Positions 8,836 through 18,691 of a stretch of 25,790 bases of DNA are shown piece after piece. The notes under the pieces were generated by a model. The model did no database searches. It had not been told where the DNA came from and saw nothing but the letters and a program-made list of their open reading frames with translations. The position numbers and the translations under genes are program-made. Position 1 is the first letter of the stretch; each line of letters starts with the position of its first letter. The stretch is from Rhodocollybia butyracea (taxonomy: Eukaryota > Basidiomycota > Agaricomycetes > Agaricales > Omphalotaceae): contig JADNRY010000802.1 in the NCBI GenBank assembly GCA_015501585.1, positions 1 to 25,790 of the forward strand, read 5' to 3'.

Positions 8836-9547
8836 TATGCCCATAAAAGGAAATCAATGAAAAGTGTTGAGTCTAAAGATTGCTTGATATAACATGCAGA
8901 TTGGCATGGATAAGGGTGATCCTTTTCATCCCCTGATACCCTGATATGTTGTCTACCTTTTCTGAGTCTCAGATATATTTAGATGGCCACTGGGAGATCA
9001 GTCTTTATTGATCTTTGAACTTTCTCATCAAAAACCCTCATTTTTTCGAAATCAGAGGATAAGTATCAGAGCATCCAGGGCAGGGTGGGCCACAGGCTTC
9101 TGGGACATTGTACCCTGGTATAATAGGTACATTTAGACGACTCAGGAGTAGCTTATACTATGCTGGGGGAGTGGGTAATAAGTGATATGTGTCTAATTAG
9201 GCATAAATTTCGTTTTTTTTGCCTGTTAAATCATTTATATCTCACCCATACCCTCCTCCTCCCAGACTATACCCTCCTCCTCCTAGACCATACCCTCCCT
9301 CACATAGACCATGCCCTGCCCCACCTAGGCCATATCCTATCTCACCCCAGGCCATGACCTACCAACCCCAGGAAAAGACCAACCTGACCTAGGTCATGAC
9401 CTAATTCCCAGGTCATGACCTAAATCCCAAGGTCATGACCTAGCTGCCTGGGTTTTGCCTAGGTTTTTGAGTCTTTTTAGTAAGGTCAATGTAACAAAAG
9501 TGTAGACTAATAAGACCAAATATGTGGGTGACTGAACTGAAATTATA

Positions 9548-10420
9548 TTGTCCACGGAGATTGCCCTGTTCCATATATTGGATGCCTATCCTGACGAAAC
9601 ATCGGAAACTCTTAGGTCAATGATGATGGTACAGATATTTTTTGGGTCATGCCATGTTCAAGTTTTAATGCGATTGCAGGCGGTGAAGTGTGGCAAAGTA
9701 GCACTATTGCAATTTCCTCGCCGAAGTTTCAAAACACTCGGTGTTCATGATGGGTAAATGATGATGTTGTAAAATATCTTGTCAATAGGTGGTGCTCCAA
9801 ATCCCTGAGAACTCTTGGACTCGGCACTTGGTTCACCTGCAAGTTCCTTTTTCAGGATACTCAGTGTGTGCACGCCATAACTGGGACCTTGACCTCAGAA
9901 GATGAACTGGGCGTGCAAAAGTGGTGTCGCACTGCTGAGGTACGATTCTTATTTTGGTTTACAGGTTTCGCTAAGTCAAGAGTAGAAGGCCCAAGGACTT
10001 ACAAACTGGGATTGCGCATTCATTCCAATTGATAATTTTCACTTCCGCTGCTCGATATGAAGAGCCAGTAGGCTCAAAGCATGACATTGTAGATATGTAT
10101 GGAGAAGAACTTAATCATAACAAATGTGAGTGCTTCGTCACTATATCCAATTCTTCCTCATTTACATATTTTTTGGTAGTACAAGGAGTCGATAAAAGTG
10201 ATGCCACGTGAGTTGTGCGATTTGTCCACATGGTGACAAACTAGTACGCTTCTGCCGCTTTCATTTGGTATAACGCCTCAAGACGGCTCAACAACTTGGC
10301 TATCATGGTGAATCGCTTTCACTACGATGAGATGGACCTGAGCCGGGATGTTGTCCCACAATCTTCCCTCCCAACTCTACTGAGTACATCTTGGCAATGT
10401 CCAGATATCTAGCTAAATGT
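9548..10420 (+). pseudogene. Unknown intron-containing gene, broken
   Basis: Coherent protein-like stretches appear in order: TEIALFHILDAYPDETSETL (from about 9556), VALLQFPRRSFKTLGVHDG, WCSKSLRTLGLGTWFTCKF to VQKWCRTAE, QGLTNWDCAFIPIDNFHFRC, YEEPVGSKHDIVDMYGEELN, and near the end NRFHYDEMDLSRDVVP. Candidate introns joining them are 9629-9679 (51 nt, no stop), 9940-9988 (49 nt, GTACGA...AG with a GCTAAGT branch-like site) and 10126-10179 (54 nt, GTGAGT...TAG). A 35-nt GT...AG at 9754-9788 keeps frame but is short. Around 10055 the frame changes without an intron, so at least one indel is present. It begins just after copy B, which may have truncated it. No domain is recognised. Confidence 0.4.
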
Positions 10421-10725
10421 TGCTAAGGAGCTTTGTATCTGCTTTGGGCTCGCTGTTCCACTTTGCAGTAGCTTCAATGCTATCTGTTTTTCCCTTAGAA
10501 TGATTCATACACTAGCAGGCTAGCAAATTTCAGATTCAGGGGTACAAGTACAAGCTGAGTAAAAAAGAAAAACAACAACCCACGTCCCACGTTCAGAACC
10601 CTTTACACACCAGAAGAGAGAGGAGTAATGAGACATGCTATATGACAATGGTATTTGACAGTGGTATTTGACAGTGGTATTCGACTTTGACATCTGCTGA
10701 TCAATGCATCCCAGGCGTGCTTGAA
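10421..10725. other. Intergenic stretch with a small 14-bp triplication
   Basis: No gene supported. At about 10644-10686 a TGGTATTTGACAG-type unit is repeated three times. This is the 3' flank of both neighbouring pseudogenes, which converge on it. Confidence 0.4.
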
Positions 10726-11871
10726 TCAGCCCAAGTTTTGCTGATTGGTGCAATGAATGATGGAGGCTAGTAAGTACGTTGAGTGATCAAATTGGATAGC
10801 AAGGGTACATGTATTCACCAATGGCAGCCGCAGATGGCCCTCTGCTAAAGGAGTGGGCAAAAAGGACTCTTCAAATTCAAATGATAATGATGCCGGAGGA
10901 ATGAGACCAGTAGAAAATGTTGTAGGAAAGTTCAAATTCATGGGGTGCATAATACTGGAGGAGCCGTGCGAAGCAGAATCTTGGGAGGAGGGAGAGGGTG
11001 TATCTTTGATTCCCGCATAAGAGTGCACTTGCTGCTCCTCGGAGCCAGTAAACATGGGGGCGAAACACTGAAGATGCTCTTCCCTGATGTGGAGAGCCTC
11101 CTCCTTGGACTGGAGTCTCTCTTTTTCGATGCAGAGTCTCTCCTCTTGGATGCAGAGTCTCTCCTCTTGGATTCTGAGCCTCTCCTCGTCATCCCTTATT
11201 TTCTCCTCCCTGTTGAAGATTTCATTGTCCTTGTCACAGAGCTTCTTCAACCTTTGGCTCACTTGCTGTTCCGAAGCATGTAGGCTTTTTTGCGGACCGA
11301 AACCAGAGGCATTGTAAAGGGCAGCATATTCAGAGTCGTTGATGTTCATCCTCTCTTGAACTCGCATTCTCTTCAGAAAGTCCCTCTTTGTACACCCCGT
11401 TGAGTAGGTGCATTGTTTACACAGGAGTGTAAACTCATCACTGGTGCATTCAATTCCTTTGTGGTAGCATCAATTGCATGCCTGGTTGTAACTATCAGTA
11501 AACGGATCTGCCAAAATATTTTGAATACAAACAAGATTACAGTACTTTTGATTCAGCTCTCGTTTTTTGGCTTTTGTTCTCGGTCCTCTGTAGATTTTAT
11601 GGAACTCCTTCAATAAGTTATTGCTGATCTCATGGGCCTTTGAATTTTCAGTAGTCTCCGCATTCTCTGTGTCACAAGCCACCCAACTTTCCTGCCAAAC
11701 GGTGGACTGTTCCGGCACATCAGTGCTCGCTGAAGTTTGTGGCTGGCACATTAGATTCTGTCCATAGTAAGACAGGTGTCTGTAGTGAGATAAGGGAACC
11801 CCAGCAGACGTCCATTGCTGTTCAAATGTTTGGCCAGATGTCAAGCCACCTGCGCAGACACGGTGATCCAT
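10726..11871 (-). pseudogene. Zinc-cluster-like coiled-coil protein with in-frame TGA
   Basis: One minus-strand frame runs from an ATG at 11871 to the stop at 10726, about 381 codons, broken only by TGA at 11472-11470. Ignoring that codon, the junction forms C-x2-C-x6-C-x8-C-x2-C-x5-C (residues about 132-160). This is close to the fungal Zn2Cys6 pattern, but lacks the usual basic residues between the first cysteines. The stop occupies an x position, and CGA to TGA is the simplest route. Upstream lies a Ser/Thr/Gln-rich region and a basic stretch RGPRTKAKKREL. Downstream is a charged coiled coil (11230-11050 region) with three 7-residue EERL-C/R-IQ type repeats, then a Ser/Pro-rich tail. The family is unknown; a DNA-binding or regulatory role is only inference. 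The open frame continues 5' to 11931 but without an ATG. Confidence 0.55.
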
Positions 11872-12126
11872 GAGTAGTTTTCTGTCCAACAAAAGACAGT
11901 GACTTTGATCTTTATAACAGTACAAGTACAAGAACTTTTGAGAAAAAGTAATGCGTCCCTTAGCAACAGAAAGAGATCCGGAAAGAATAACTGATATCGT
12001 AAATATAGATTTCTTGTTGAGGCAAAGGAATATCCTTAATCAAGTCCTTAATCAACTCAGAGAAACATGTGTCTGTGACTAGCGCTGTCAAAAAAGTACA
12101 TGTTTTTCACTTTGCTTTGTTACCAC
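11872..12126. other. 5' flank of the minus-strand gene
   Basis: No gene. The Gypsy element's 5' LTR begins at 12127, about 255 bp upstream of the likely ATG, so the insertion sits in or near this gene's promoter. No target duplication can be tested because the element's right end is outside the window. Confidence 0.4.
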
Positions 12127-13968
12127 TATTAGGCCTAAAATCGGCCTAAGGCGTGTAACTGTACATTTTGACGCTTTGTACGTGTTATACAATGCAATAA
12201 GAGAGTTATACGGAGCCCGAGCGTGATAGCTGTTGCCGAGGCAAAGAACTTAACAATAATACTCAGCGAGCCGTGAAGGTACGCCCACAAGCGTAGCCTA
12301 GAGCCAAGCTAGCGAGGATACCTGGGCTGCCCGGAGATGTAACGCTAGATCGTCAATCTAGTTATACCCAAAGAGTGTAGACTCTCTAAACTACAGGACA
12401 TCTCGAAGCGGGATAAGTACTAAGCCAACACGTTACTCAAGGGAAGGAATTATGAGGGAAGGCATCCCTCGCACTAAGACCCCCAACGAGCTATGTTAAG
12501 ATGTGGACTTTACAGTCCATAACAATGGACCAGAACGATCCCGAGGAAACCGTAGAGATCTATTTGCGGCACCGGTCGCAACCGTGAGGACGGTAGAAAC
12601 ATGCTTAGCGGACCTACGGAAAGCTACGCGCCGGGATAGCCTTGGCAAATCGAAACATTTGATCTTAGAAATCATACACGGAAGGTCTTATCCGTTAAAG
12701 CCGACTATCGGGAATCACTTGTACATACTCAGTGCAGTTGCTCGAGATTATCATAAGTGGTGTCGTTGGAAAGCTAGATAACAGGCCTTCTCGAGAGAAT
12801 GTTAATCACACTCAGGATGGACAGAACTATCCGAGGAATATAATGAAACTCACCCAAGGGGAACCGGGCGGTGAGTGATCATGAAGCATAAAGGTACTCC
12901 TGACCCCGGAGAATTGTGGAGTAATCGGAGAAACCTCGCTCGGATCAAAACACTCTAAAACTATGTTAATCCTCACGAAATCATATTTTACCTCTGATAT
13001 ATACCCAAGAATGGACTATTTCTTTATCGTGTGTACCATATATAGGCTGGAGTTTCCTTTCCGAGCCAGATTCCTCTGTTCCACTCTCTTTCCGTCTCTC
13101 TCCATATCTGTTTCATCTATTTTTTGTATTAAACTCTCTCTACTCAGTATATAAGCCAGATATATTTATTCAATAAGACAAGTTTCTTGCCCTCGACTTG
13201 ACTGCTAAGACCAGTGCTCTGAAGAACGTCCCCACGGGATCAGTAGAGTGACGCCTCCTGACTTGGTTATCTTAAGAAAGTAATAAACTTCACGCGCTTC
13301 GCAAAGCCCATTTATATCTTGATCGAATTTAAGTGTGTAGAGTTCTCTCGAACTCCAGATCGACTCAAATCTAGTTGCTTCCTTAGAGGGGACGGCTTCT
13401 AGTAAGGGATTATTCGGCTCCAGAGTGAGGGTTCCTTAGTTGACTTCTTCACAAAGTTAGATGAGCCACTAAGATTGTGGTACAAGTTCCTAGTGATTAA
13501 GTTCACTCACAATATTGTAGCTTGGCCCAGAGTTTGGTCGAGGACTTTACGGCATCACAGCAGCTAGTGCCAGAGTTTGCCTAGGGCTGTTGACAAACCT
13601 CGAGATTACTATTCTAGCTAGAGCCAGAGTTTGCCTAGGAGAATCTTAGTTTCATTGTATTGGTTTTGGTTTTGGTTAATTGATTTGGACATACACACCT
13701 GGTTCCCTCGTACACTCGTACACCCCAACTAGGCTTCTCTCGACTTAGTTCTAAGAGTTGTCTAAGCTTAGTTACCCACGTTAGCGCTACAGTCTTGAAC
13801 CTGGAGCAGTCGCGCACATACATCCGATATTACAAGACTTTCCCCCGGGGAATCTCTGACAACCCGCCCTCGCTCCCTTACATATTGATAGTCTGGTTAG
13901 GTGCGGTAGTGTTTTTGTTAGGTTGTTTTATAGCACCTTTCGCATACCTACACGTAAATACCCAAATA
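12127..13968 (+). repeat. 5' LTR
   Basis: 1842 bp, matching the solo LTR at 2440-4283 end to end. U3 is roughly 12127-13180, with a TATA box at 13148-13155, and R-U5 follows. The termini are TATTAGG...CCAAATA, giving only a TATT/AATA inverted end. The right edge is fixed by the divergence from the solo LTR at 13969 and by the PBS two bases later. Confidence 0.87.
13148..13155 (+). promoter_or_regulatory. LTR promoter TATA box
   Basis: TATATAAG, at the same place as 3463-3470 in the solo LTR. It should drive the full-length retroelement transcript. Confidence 0.65.
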
Positions 13969-14565
13969 TCTGGAGCCCACCGCGAGGGGTGGAATCTAAT
14001 TTTATCGGATTTTACTACAAACCTAGTCCTTGGGTTAGTAGAGTTCATCTTCTTTGTCCTTTGTTCGCTAGTCCACAAGATTAGTGATCCCTCGGATAAT
14101 ACACCTGATTCAGAGTCAACTCTTTCCGGAGTAGGCGAACTTCCTGATCCGGGAACATCTGAATTAAGACGCAGTAAAAGAGTACCTAAACCTCGAGAAC
14201 GATATAATAGTAGCGTCAAACCCGAACGTCGACCTCCTTTTTCTGTCACTCAAGCAGGATCCAGCACTCCGTCTTCACGCGGATCTAAACCAAGCATAGT
14301 CCGTGCGACTTCTGAAACAACTCACGTTGCCAAGAAGTCTTTAAAAGGGAAAGCGAAAGCAGATCCCACTGATACTACTCAAGCCAGTTCACGTACAAGG
14401 GGTGCTCCAGCCCGTGTGCAAGACAACTTGACTAGTCAACCTTCATCTTCATCTTCATCTCTTCCTCGTATTCCCGAGGAAATCTCTCAGTTAGCTACAG
14501 CAGTTAACCAACTCTCAGTCATCAGGAAAAGGCTAATAGACTCAAGCCAACTTGAGCCAACTTGA
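13795..14565 (+). CDS. Met-less leader frame crossing LTR and PBS; possible Gag N-terminal extension
   Basis: An open frame of 256 codons with no ATG at all. It opens with TTG inside U5, and the LTR supplies residues 1-58, including a hydrophobic segment at about 29-53 (VWLGAVVFLLGCFIAPFAYL). The PBS encodes about residues 60-65. A second hydrophobic segment follows at about 76-93. Then comes a soluble part with a basic RRSKRVPKPRERY motif (about 121-140), Ser/Thr-rich sequence and ISQLATAVNQL, after which the frame enters the inserted element at 14521 and stops at 14565. Without that insertion (taken as 14521-18664) the frame would run directly into gag upstream of its ATG. It could be a Gag N-terminal extension, a leader made by splicing or a non-AUG start, or just an open leader. 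Confidence 0.4.
   Translation: MNLEQSRTYIRYYKTFPRGISDNPPSLPYILIVWLGAVVFLLGCFIAPFAYLHVNTQISGAHREGWNLILSDFTTNLVLGLVEFIFFVLCSLVHKISDPSDNTPDSESTLSGVGELPDPGTSELRRSKRVPKPRERYNSSVKPERRPPFSVTQAGSSTPSSRGSKPSIVRATSETTHVAKKSLKGKAKADPTDTTQASSRTRGAPARVQDNLTSQPSSSSSSLPRIPEEISQLATAVNQLSVIRKRLIDSSQLEPT
13971..13988 (+). promoter_or_regulatory. Candidate primer binding site
   Basis: TGGAGCCCACCGCGAGGG begins two bases after the LTR end with the TGG that would pair with a tRNA CCA end. Its complement would give a 7-base acceptor strand, a U discriminator and a T-stem strand beginning with C, which is compatible with tRNA geometry. I cannot name the tRNA. Confidence 0.6.
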
Positions 14566-14760
14566 GGCCAACCTGAGTATATTTGTCAACTTGAGGTTGA
14601 CCTGGGCCAACTTGAGTAGATTTGCCAACTTGAGGCTAACCTGGGTCAACTTGAGTAGATTTGTTAGCTTGAGATCAACCAGGGTCAACCTCAGTAGATT
14701 TGTCAACTTGAGGTTAACTTGAGATTAACTGAAGTCAACTTGAACTTAACCTGGTATAAG
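14536..14760. repeat. CAACTTGAG minisatellite, left arm
   Basis: Degenerate tandem units such as GCCAACTTGAGGCCAACCTG and GTAGATTTGTCAACTTGAGG, the reverse complement of the array at 18375-18535 and of 1235-1375. Confidence 0.75.
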
Positions 14761-14904
14761 GCATGTACTGAGTTCAACTGTAGAGTAGTAATGCCCAAAG
14801 TTGCTATTTAAGTTGAACTTGAATGAGGTTTAGGTTTAAAAAAGATCAATTGTGTAGACAGAGGTCATTAGGTATCTAGACAAATTCTATACAACTGGGG
14901 TAGT

Positions 14905-16425
14905 GTGGGATGGGACCAGGGTAGGAAAGTGCAAAGACAGGAAGTGAATAAAGGAACATAGAGAGGCTCCCTAGAGACTGTGAATGTGCCCTACATTTAA
15001 AATGAGAGAAAACCAAGGGAGAGATGGCAAAAACATCAAGAATCACCTAAGTGAGACTGACCAGGGTAGATGACCCAGATGGAAAGTGACCAGGAAGTGA
15101 GTAGAGGAGCATAGAGAGGGTCCTAAGCGAATGTGAATGGGCCCTACCTCGGAAAAATTGAATGAAAATTGAATGAGTTATGGCAAAAACATTGAAAATC
15201 ACCTATATGATGAGAGAGTGATGGAAAAAGTTGGGAATTGCTCTAGCGTGAGTAAGGCGATAGTGAGGGGGTACCTAGGGGATCTAAACGAGCCCTGGAC
15301 GAAAGAAATCGAATGGAAACTGATGGAAATATGGCAAATACAGCGAAAATCACCTAAGTGAGACTGACCAGGGGGAGATGACCAAGATGGAAGGTGACCA
15401 AGAAGTGAGTAGAGGAGCATGGAGAGGGTCCTAAGCGAATGTGAACGGGCCCTACCTCGGAAAAATTGAGTGAAAATTGAAGGAGTTATGGCAAAAACAT
15501 TGAAAATCACCTATATGACGAGAGAGAGATGGAAAAAGTTGGGAATTGCTCTAGCATGAGTACAGCGACAGTGAGGGGGTACCTAGGGGATCTAAACGAG
15601 CCCTGGACGAAAGAAATTGAATGAGAACTGAGGGAAATATGGCAAAAACAGCGAAAATCACCTAAGTGAGACTGACCAAGATGAAAGGTGATCAAGAAGT
15701 GAGTAGAGGAGCATGGAGAGGGTCCTAAGCGAATGTGAACGGGCCCTACCTCGGAAAAAATTGAGTGAGAATTGAAGGAGTTATGGCAAAAACATTGAAA
15801 ATCACCTATATGACGAGAGAGAGATGGAAAAAGTTGGGAATTGCTCTAGCGTGAGTACAGCGACAGTGAGGGGGTACCTAGGGGATCTAAACGAGCCCTG
15901 GACGAAAGAAATTGAATGAGAACTGAGGGAAATATGGCAAAAACAGCGAAAATCACCTAAGTGAGACTGACCAGGGGAGATGACCAAGATAAAAGGTGAT
16001 CAAGAAGTGAGTAGAGGAGCATGGAGAGGGTCCTAAGCGAATGTGAACGGGCCCTACCTCGGAAAAATTGAGTGAAAATTGAAGAAGTTATGGCAAAAAC
16101 ATTGAAAATCACCTATATGACGAGAGAGAGATGGAAAAAGTTGGGAATTGCTCTAGCGTGAGTAAGGCGATAGTGAGGGGGTACCTAGGGGATCTAAACG
16201 AGCCCTGGACGAAAGAAATCGAATGGAAACTGATGGAAATATGGCAAAAACAGCGAAAATCACTTAAGTGAGAATGAACTGAGGAGTGCTGAACAACATG
16301 GGGAACTGATCATATGAGATCAAAGCAGCATAGAGAATGTCTTCAGGCAATGTGAGTGAGCCCTACTTTGAAGAAATTGCATGAAAACTGCAGGAGATAT
16401 AATAAGAAGACAAAAAAAATGCCTA
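14905..16425. repeat. Left arm higher-order satellite
   Basis: The landmark CACCTAAGTGAG or CACCTATATGA recurs at 15044, 15200, 15351, 15508, 15659, 15803, 15954, 16110 and 16261. Spacings alternate about 156 and 151 bp (one is 144). The two half-units are diverged relatives (both contain GAACGGGCCC/GAGCCCTGG-like and ATGGCAAAAACA blocks), so the true period is a dimer of about 307 bp. The edges (14905-15043 and 16276-16425) are more decayed than the centre, as expected for arrays homogenised internally. Minus-strand open frames in each unit are by-products of the repeat. Confidence 0.85.
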
Positions 16426-16755
16426 AGTATGATGGTCATGTGTTAACTTATGACAAATCATTCAACTTGCATGTTCTCGCTCCTCCACCATCGTCTCTGG
16501 GATTCCCTGCTGTGTTGCCAACAAATCCATCCACCATTAGTCTTTCTTTATTACCCATTTGTTTTGTTTATTTTCTCACTGTAACTGTCTTTCTCGAGAG
16601 GCCGAGCTTGGACATGGTTAAGATAGCACAGTTACAGGCAGCTGCCACCTTTCTCGAGGTTCTTTGGAACTGGTCATGATAGAGCGTTGCATTTTTACTC
16701 CTTCTTACTGTTCCTCTCTGCCTCTTTAATCTTGTCTCAGCAACTCCCCATACTG
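16426..16755. other. Loop of the foldback-like element
   Basis: Unique sequence between the two inverted arms. The short open frame crossing it (16356-16679) begins in repeat sequence and has no recognisable motif. No transposase is seen. Confidence 0.6.
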
Positions 16756-18262
16756 TCTGTCCCACTTAGGTGAGTTTTGGTGTTCTTGTCATATCTCCTT
16801 CAGTTTTCACTCAATTTCTTCGATGTAGAGCTCGTTTAGATCCCCTAGGGACCCTCTCCCCACCGCTTCAATATTGTTTGAATAGCTCCCCATCGTGGTT
16901 ACTGTCCCCAGGTCAGTCTCACTTAGGTGATTTTCGCTGTTTTTGCCATAGTTCCATCAGTTCTTATTCAATTTCTTTCGTCCAGGGCTCGTTTAGATCC
17001 CCTAGGTACCCCCTCACTATCGCCCTACTCACGCCAGAGCAATTCCCAACTTTTTCCATCTCTCTATCGTCATATAGGTGATTTTCAATGTTTTTGCCAT
17101 AACTTCTTCAATTTTCACTCAATTTTTCCGAGGTAGGGCCCGTTCACATTCGCTTAGGACCCTCTCCATGCTCCTCTACTCACTTCTTGGTCACTTTCCA
17201 TCTTGGTCATCTCACCCTGGTCAGTCTCATTTAGGTGGTTTTCGCTGTTTTTGCCATAATTCCATCAGTTCTTATTCAATTTCTTTCGTCCAGGGCTCGT
17301 TTAGATCCCCTAGGTACCCCCTCACTATCGCCTTACTCACGCTAGAGCAATTCCCAACTTTTTCTATCTCTCTCTCGTCATATAGGTGATTTTCAATGTT
17401 TTTGCCATAACTTCTTCAATTTTCACTCAATTTTTTCGAGGTAGGGCCCGTTCACATTCGCTTAGGACCCTCTCCATGCTCCTCTACTCACTTCTTGGTC
17501 ACCTTCCATCTTGGTCATCAGTCTCACTTAGGTGATTTTCGCTGTTTTTGCCATAATTCCATCAGTTCTTATTCGATTTCTTTCATCCAGGGCTCGTTTA
17601 GATCCCCTAGGTACCCCCTCACTATCGCCTTACTCACGCCAGAGCAATTCCCAACTTTTTCCATCTCTCTCTCGTCATATAGGTGATTTTCAATGTTTTT
17701 GCCATAACTCCTTCAATTTTCACTCAATTTTTCCGAGGTAGGGCCCGTTCACATTCGCTTAGGACCCTCTCTATGCTCCTCTACTCACTTCTTGATCACC
17801 TTTCATCTTGGTCATCTCCCCCTGGTCAGTCTCACTTAGGTGATTTTCGCTGTTCTTGCCATATTTCCCTCAGTTCTCATTCAATTTCTTTCGTCCAGGG
17901 CTCGTTTAGATCCCCTAGGTACCCCCTCACTGTCGCTGTACTCACACTAGAGCAATTCCCAACTTTTTCCATCTCTCTCTCGTCATATAGGTGATTTTCA
18001 ATGTTTTTGCCATAACTCCTTCAATTTTCACTCAATTTTTCCGAGGTAGGCCCATTCACATTCACTTAGGACCCTCTCCATGCTCCTCCACTCACTTCTT
18101 GGTCACTTTCCATCTTGGTCATCTCACCCTGGTCAGTCTCATTAGGTGGTTTTTCCTGTTTTTGCCATATTCCCCTCAGTTTTCATTCCATTTCTTTGTT
18201 ATAGGGCTCGTTTAGATTCCCTAGGTACCCCCTTACTATTGCTGTACTCACGCTAAACTTTG
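16756..18262. repeat. Right arm higher-order satellite, inverted
   Basis: Reverse complement of the left arm. AGGTGATTTTCGCTG or AGGTGATTTTCAATG landmarks lie at about 16921, 17071, 17229, 17380, 17526, 17677, 17834, 17985 and 18140, again alternating about 150 and 157 bp. The arms are similar but not identical, which argues against an assembly hairpin artefact. The plus-strand 103-codon frames (for example 17078-17389 and 17683-17994) repeat the same serine/phenylalanine-rich peptide because of the repeat. Confidence 0.85.
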
Positions 18263-18374
18263 CTATTATCTTATGTTATTATCATTTATTTTGTACTTTG
18301 TTTGTATACAAATTACATCATTTGAACACTTAGTTGTTGTGACTTGAATGTTCTTGAAGTAATATGTTGCCTAC

Positions 18375-18535
18375 TCACAGGTGGCTTGAGATTGACTTGG
18401 GACTACTCTAGCTGAGTTCAGGCTGACTTGAGACTGACTTGAGTTGCCTTGAAGTTGCTCAAGTTACCCAAGTTGGCTTGAAGTTGGCTTGAAGCTGGTT
18501 TGAAGTTGGTTTGAAGTTGGCTTCAGTGGATTGAA
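18375..18535. repeat. CAAGTTGGC minisatellite, right arm
   Basis: GACTTGAGATTGACTTGG and TTGGCTTGAAGTTGGCTTGA-type units, in the opposite orientation to 14536-14760 and the same orientation as 1235-1375. Confidence 0.75.
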
Positions 18536-18557
18536 ATAGATCAACCTTGCATTGAGT

Positions 18558-18595
18558 GCTGTATGGCCCCCAATGACCATTGGGGGCCATACAGC
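18558..18595. repeat. Perfect 18-bp stem hairpin
   Basis: GCTGTATGGCCCCCAATG (18558-18575), a 2-nt spacer AC, then its exact reverse complement at 18578-18595. It has no counterpart at the left end of the element. Confidence 0.9.
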
Positions 18596-18691
18596 CCTCA
18601 GGCTGGCTGAAGGGTCATCCAGGTTGGCTCAACTCTCCTTGAGTAAAGGGGGTATTTTCCTGATGCATCTGCTATTTTAAACAATCTTACA

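Larger units (their letters stand above)
7501..9539. mobile_element. AGGTCATGACCT-rich TIR element, copy B
   Basis: The left TIR starts at 7501 (CACTTCAGGCAACCACATAT). The right TIR, read inverted from 9539, starts CAGTTCAGTCACCCACATAT. The two arms match for about 300 bp, including the palindromes and the G-rich minisatellite (7740-7865 against 9240-9350). The interior has nine more AGGTCATGACCT copies (about 8065-8260) and five copies of a TGGATGAGGTCAAAGCTG motif. There is no transposase and no clear target duplication. It is probably a non-autonomous DNA transposon about 2 kb long. Confidence 0.7.
14521..18664. mobile_element. Foldback-like element with satellite arms (4.1 kb)
   Basis: The left end is CATCAGGAAAA (14520-14530) and the right end its inverse TTTTCCTGATG (18655-18665). 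Inside, in mirror order: CAACTTGAG-type minisatellite, four dimeric repeat units of about 307 bp, a loop of about 340 bp (16425-16760), four dimeric units inverted, and inverted minisatellite. Long inverted repeats made of tandem repeats around a loop are the hallmark of foldback (FB) elements. There is no transposase and I find no target duplication. The ends also fit Helitron rules (A|TC ... CTGA|T, with a strong hairpin 70 bp from the 3' end), so class is open. It sits between the leader frame and gag. Confidence 0.6.

Noticed and set aside
5170..9440. AGGTCATGACCT matches the palindromic nuclear receptor response element of animals
   Set aside because: Fungi lack nuclear receptors. The match follows from a short palindrome and its amplification within transposons.
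9240..9539. A third independent copy of the AGGTCATGACCT element
   Set aside because: Its inverted orientation and match to 7501-7870 make it the right TIR of copy B.
15199..18215. Family of 103-residue Ser/Phe-rich proteins encoded many times on both strands
   Set aside because: Every copy is a by-product of the 307-bp satellite unit. The unit length is not a multiple of three, starts are GTG or absent, and there is no domain.
14521..18664. Assembly artefact creating an inverted repeat
   Set aside because: The two arms differ in unit lengths and by many substitutions, and the loop is unique, so it is not a simple fold-back of one read.
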